Shown: one piece after another, positions 4,171 to 6,120 of the stretch
Layout: the number at the start of each line of letters is the position of its first letter
How positions within the stretch are numbered: the stretch's first letter is position 1
DNA from: an uncultured Collinsella sp.
GTDB lineage: Bacteria > Actinomycetota > Coriobacteriia > Coriobacteriales > Coriobacteriaceae
Length of the DNA: 6,120 nucleotides
Reading direction: 5' to 3'
Assembly: GCA_958346165.1 (NCBI GenBank)
Contig: CATVQO010000093.1
Coordinates: 1 to 6,120, forward strand
Translations under genes and position numbers: made by a program
Notes under the pieces: generated by a model
Database searches by the model: none
Told to the model about the DNA's origin: nothing
The model's input: only the letters and a program-made list of their open reading frames with translations

Positions 4171-6120
4171 TTACTTCTTCCCGAATTTAATCTTGATGGC
4201 GCGCTTGAGCGCGTACTTGCCCAGGCTTGGAAGCTTTTGCTCGTATTTGACCATCGTGGAGCACTCGGGGCGGTCGCGATCCAGATGGATGGCGTCGAAC
4301 GCGCACTTGGTGGTGCACAGGCCGCAGCCGATGCACTTGTTGGGGTCGACGATCGAGGCGCCGCAGCCCAGGCAGCGGGCGGTCTCGGCGCGCACCTGCT
4401 CCTCGGTAAAGGTCTCAACATACTCGCTAAACGGCGCAGCCTTCTCGCGTTCGCGGTCCACATGCGCAACCTCGCGGCTCGCGTTGTCGTAGCCCTCGAT
4501 CACGACATCGTCGCGGTCGAGCGCGGTGTAGCGGCGCTGGTTGCGGCCGATGGTGAGCGTGGAGCCCGGCTGCACAAAGCGATGGATGGACACGGCAGCC
4601 TCGTGGCCGGCGGCAATGGCATCGATGGCAAAGCTGGGGCCGGTGTAGACGTCGCCGCCCACAAAGATGTCGGGTTCGGCGGTCTGGTAAGTCTGGGGAT
4701 CGGCCAGGGCGCCCTGGCCGCGGCCGAGCTCCACCTTGGAGCCAGCCAGCAGGTCGCCCCACACAATGGACTGGCCAATCGACATGACGACACGGTCGGC
4801 ATCGACACGGCGCAGATCGTTCTCGTCGTACTCGGGCGCAAAACGGCCCTCGTCGTCAAAGACACGCGTGCAGCGCTTGAAGGTGATGCCGCACACGCGA
4901 CCGGCCTCGTCCAGGTGAATCTCCTTGGGGCCCCATCCGCAGCTGATGTGCGCGCCATCCTCAATGGCCTCGCGACGCTCCTCCTCGCTGGCAGGCATCT
5001 GGGCATCGCTCTCCAGGCAGAACATCTCAACGTGCTCGGAACCCAGACGGCAGGCGTTGCGCGCGACATCGATGGCCACGTTGCCGCCGCCCACCACGAT
5101 GGTGCGGCCGGGCAGCGCGTCGATCTTGCCGCTGTTGACCTCGCGCAAAAAGTCGACGGCCACGGTCACGTCCTCGGCATCCTCGCCCGGAATACCGGCG
5201 AGGCGGCCGCCCTGGCAGCCGATGGCAACATAAAAGGCCTTAAAGCCCTGCGCGCGCAGCTCGTCGAGCGTCACATCGCGACCGACCTCCACGCCATAGC
5301 GGAACTCGGCGCCCATCAGGCGAATGATCTCGACCTCTGCCTCGATAACGTCCTTCTCCAGCTTAAAGCTGGGAATACCGTAGGTGAGCATGCCGCCCGG
5401 GCGCTCGTTCTTCTCGAACACGACGGGCTTGTAGCCCTTCTCGGCCAGATAGAAGGCGCAGGACAGACCGGCCGGGCCGGCACCGATGATGGCGATCTTC
5501 TGATCGAAGCCGCCAGCGCGTGTCGGCGTCACCACGGGCGGGACATAGCGGGTCGCGGCATCAAGATCGCGCTGGGCGATAAACTTCTTGACCTCGTCGA
5601 TAGCCACGGCGGCGTCCACACGGCCGCGAGTGCAGGCATCCTCGCAGCGGCGGTTGCACACGCGGCCGCAGATAGCGGGCAGCGGGTTCTCGCGCTTGAT
5701 GAGCGCCAGCGCCTCGTCATAGCGACCCTGAGCCGCGAGCTTCAGATAGCCCTGAACGGCGACATGCGCGGGACAGGCCGTCTTGCAGGGCGCGGTGCCG
5801 GACTCGTGCGTCTCGATACGGTTATCGTTGCGGTAGTTGGGCGACCACTTGGTGTGGTCCCACTTGGTGGCATCGGGCAGCTCTTGGCGCGGATACTCGG
5901 GCACCTGTCCGCCGGCCTTTTTGCTGCAGAGCTTCTGGCCCAGCTTGGCGGCACCGGCCGGGCACACTTCAACGCAGCGACCGCAGGCCACGCACTTGTC
6001 CTTCTCGACCTTGGCGACATAGGCCGAGCGCGACAGGTTGGGCGTGTTGAACAGCTGCGAGGTGCGCAGGGCGTAGCACACGTTGACGTTGCAGTTGCAG
6101 ATGGCGAAGATCTTGTTCTC
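4171..6120 (-). CDS. GltD-like FAD/NAD(P) oxidoreductase with multiple Fe-S clusters, N-terminus beyond window
   Basis: This is a cytoplasmic iron-sulfur flavoprotein of the glutamate-synthase-small-subunit (GltD) family, which passes electrons between NAD(P)H, FAD and Fe-S clusters. The frame stays open to base 6120, and the GTG at 6079-6081 is internal, so 649 in-window residues form a C-terminal fragment. Counting from the right edge: a Cys-rich stretch with Cys8, Cys10 and Cys15; a ferredoxin motif CVACGRCVEVCP (43-54); a GltD-type N-terminal cluster region with Cys112, 116, 151, 155, 159 and 163; the FAD loop IIGAGPAG (211-218); the NAD(P) loop GGGNVAIDVAR (344-354); a second FAD motif, DIFVGGDVYTGPSFAIDAIA (484-503); CLGCG (583-587); and CIGCGLCTTKC (596-606). 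The basic end is IKIKFGKK. GltD alone is about 450 residues, so this is a much enlarged version. Its neighbour hypA hints at a link with hydrogenase or formate metabolism, but the electron partner is unknown. It is not ordinary GltD: no gltA-like partner gene is seen, although the upstream side lies outside the window. Confidence 0.88.
   Translation of the reverse strand, partial: ENKIFAICNCNVNVCYALRTSQLFNTPNLSRSAYVAKVEKDKCVACGRCVEVCPAGAAKLGQKLCSKKAGGQVPEYPRQELPDATKWDHTKWSPNYRNDNRIETHESGTAPCKTACPAHVAVQGYLKLAAQGRYDEALALIKRENPLPAICGRVCNRRCEDACTRGRVDAAVAIDEVKKFIAQRDLDAATRYVPPVVTPTRAGGFDQKIAIIGAGPAGLSCAFYLAEKGYKPVVFEKNERPGGMLTYGIPSFKLEKDVIEAEVEIIRLMGAEFRYGVEVGRDVTLDELRAQGFKAFYVAIGCQGGRLAGIPGEDAEDVTVAVDFLREVNSGKIDALPGRTIVVGGGNVAIDVARNACRLGSEHVEMFCLESDAQMPASEEERREAIEDGAHISCGWGPKEIHLDEAGRVCGITFKRCTRVFDDEGRFAPEYDENDLRRVDADRVVMSIGQSIVWGDLLAGSKVELGRGQGALADPQTYQTAEPDIFVGGDVYTGPSFAIDAIAAGHEAAVSIHRFVQPGSTLTIGRNQRRYTALDRDDVVIEGYDNASREVAHVDREREKAAPFSEYVETFTEEQVRAETARCLGCGASIVDPNKCIGCGLCTTKCAFDAIHLDRDRPECSTMVKYEQKLPSLGKYALKRAIKIKFGKK

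Noticed and set aside
4053..4469. A 138-codon open frame on the minus strand overlapping the end of the flavoprotein gene and the gap before hypA.
   Set aside because: Most of it is a frame-shadow of the flavoprotein, with Arg/Ala/Pro-rich composition. The last 39 residues cover the hairpin region and have no start or ribosome binding site of their own that I can support.

Overview
The window is a GC-rich stretch with all five recognisable genes on the minus strand, so transcription runs from right to left. A mannose-family PTS operon carrying a DUF956 (ManO) gene, a HypA nickel chaperone and a multi-cluster Fe-S flavoprotein together suggest an anaerobic, sugar-fermenting, hydrogen-metabolising gut bacterium. 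The high GC content and gene mix fit a Coriobacteriia member such as Collinsella. This is an inference from content and style, not from a marker gene.

Right part (about 3548-6120): a redox and hydrogenase-related unit. A large FAD/NAD(P)-binding, GltD-like oxidoreductase with Fe-S motifs at both ends enters from the right edge and ends at 4171. A GC-rich gap of 194 bases follows; it has two clear hairpins and no recognisable promoter. Then comes hypA (3548-3976), a Zn/Ni protein that delivers nickel to [NiFe] hydrogenases. The likely reading is that hypA is co-transcribed with the flavoprotein and that a hydrogenase locus lies further right, outside the window.

Middle (3211-3547): an AT-rich intergenic region, about 39% GC by my count over 3241-3540. 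It holds the presumed promoter of the PTS operon: a perfect TATAAT at 3281-3286, a poor -35, a dyad across the -10 and further palindromes upstream. This layout suggests regulated transcription.

Left part (1-3210): the operon manX (EIIAB), manY (EIIC), manZ (EIID), tightly spaced at 16-18 bases with strong Shine-Dalgarno sequences. A stem-loop terminator with a T-rich tail follows, and then manO (DUF956), cut by the left edge. Phosphate should pass from PEP through EI and HPr to His9 and then His175 of ManX, and on to the hexose carried by ManY/ManZ. The terminator directly before the manO ribosome binding site suggests that manO is made at a reduced level by read-through.

I found no mobile element, CRISPR array, tRNA or rRNA, and no clearly new biological system. 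The most notable unexplained signals are the operator-like dyads in the man promoter, the hairpin abutting the hypA ribosome binding site, and the imperfect palindrome between the flavoprotein gene and hypA.
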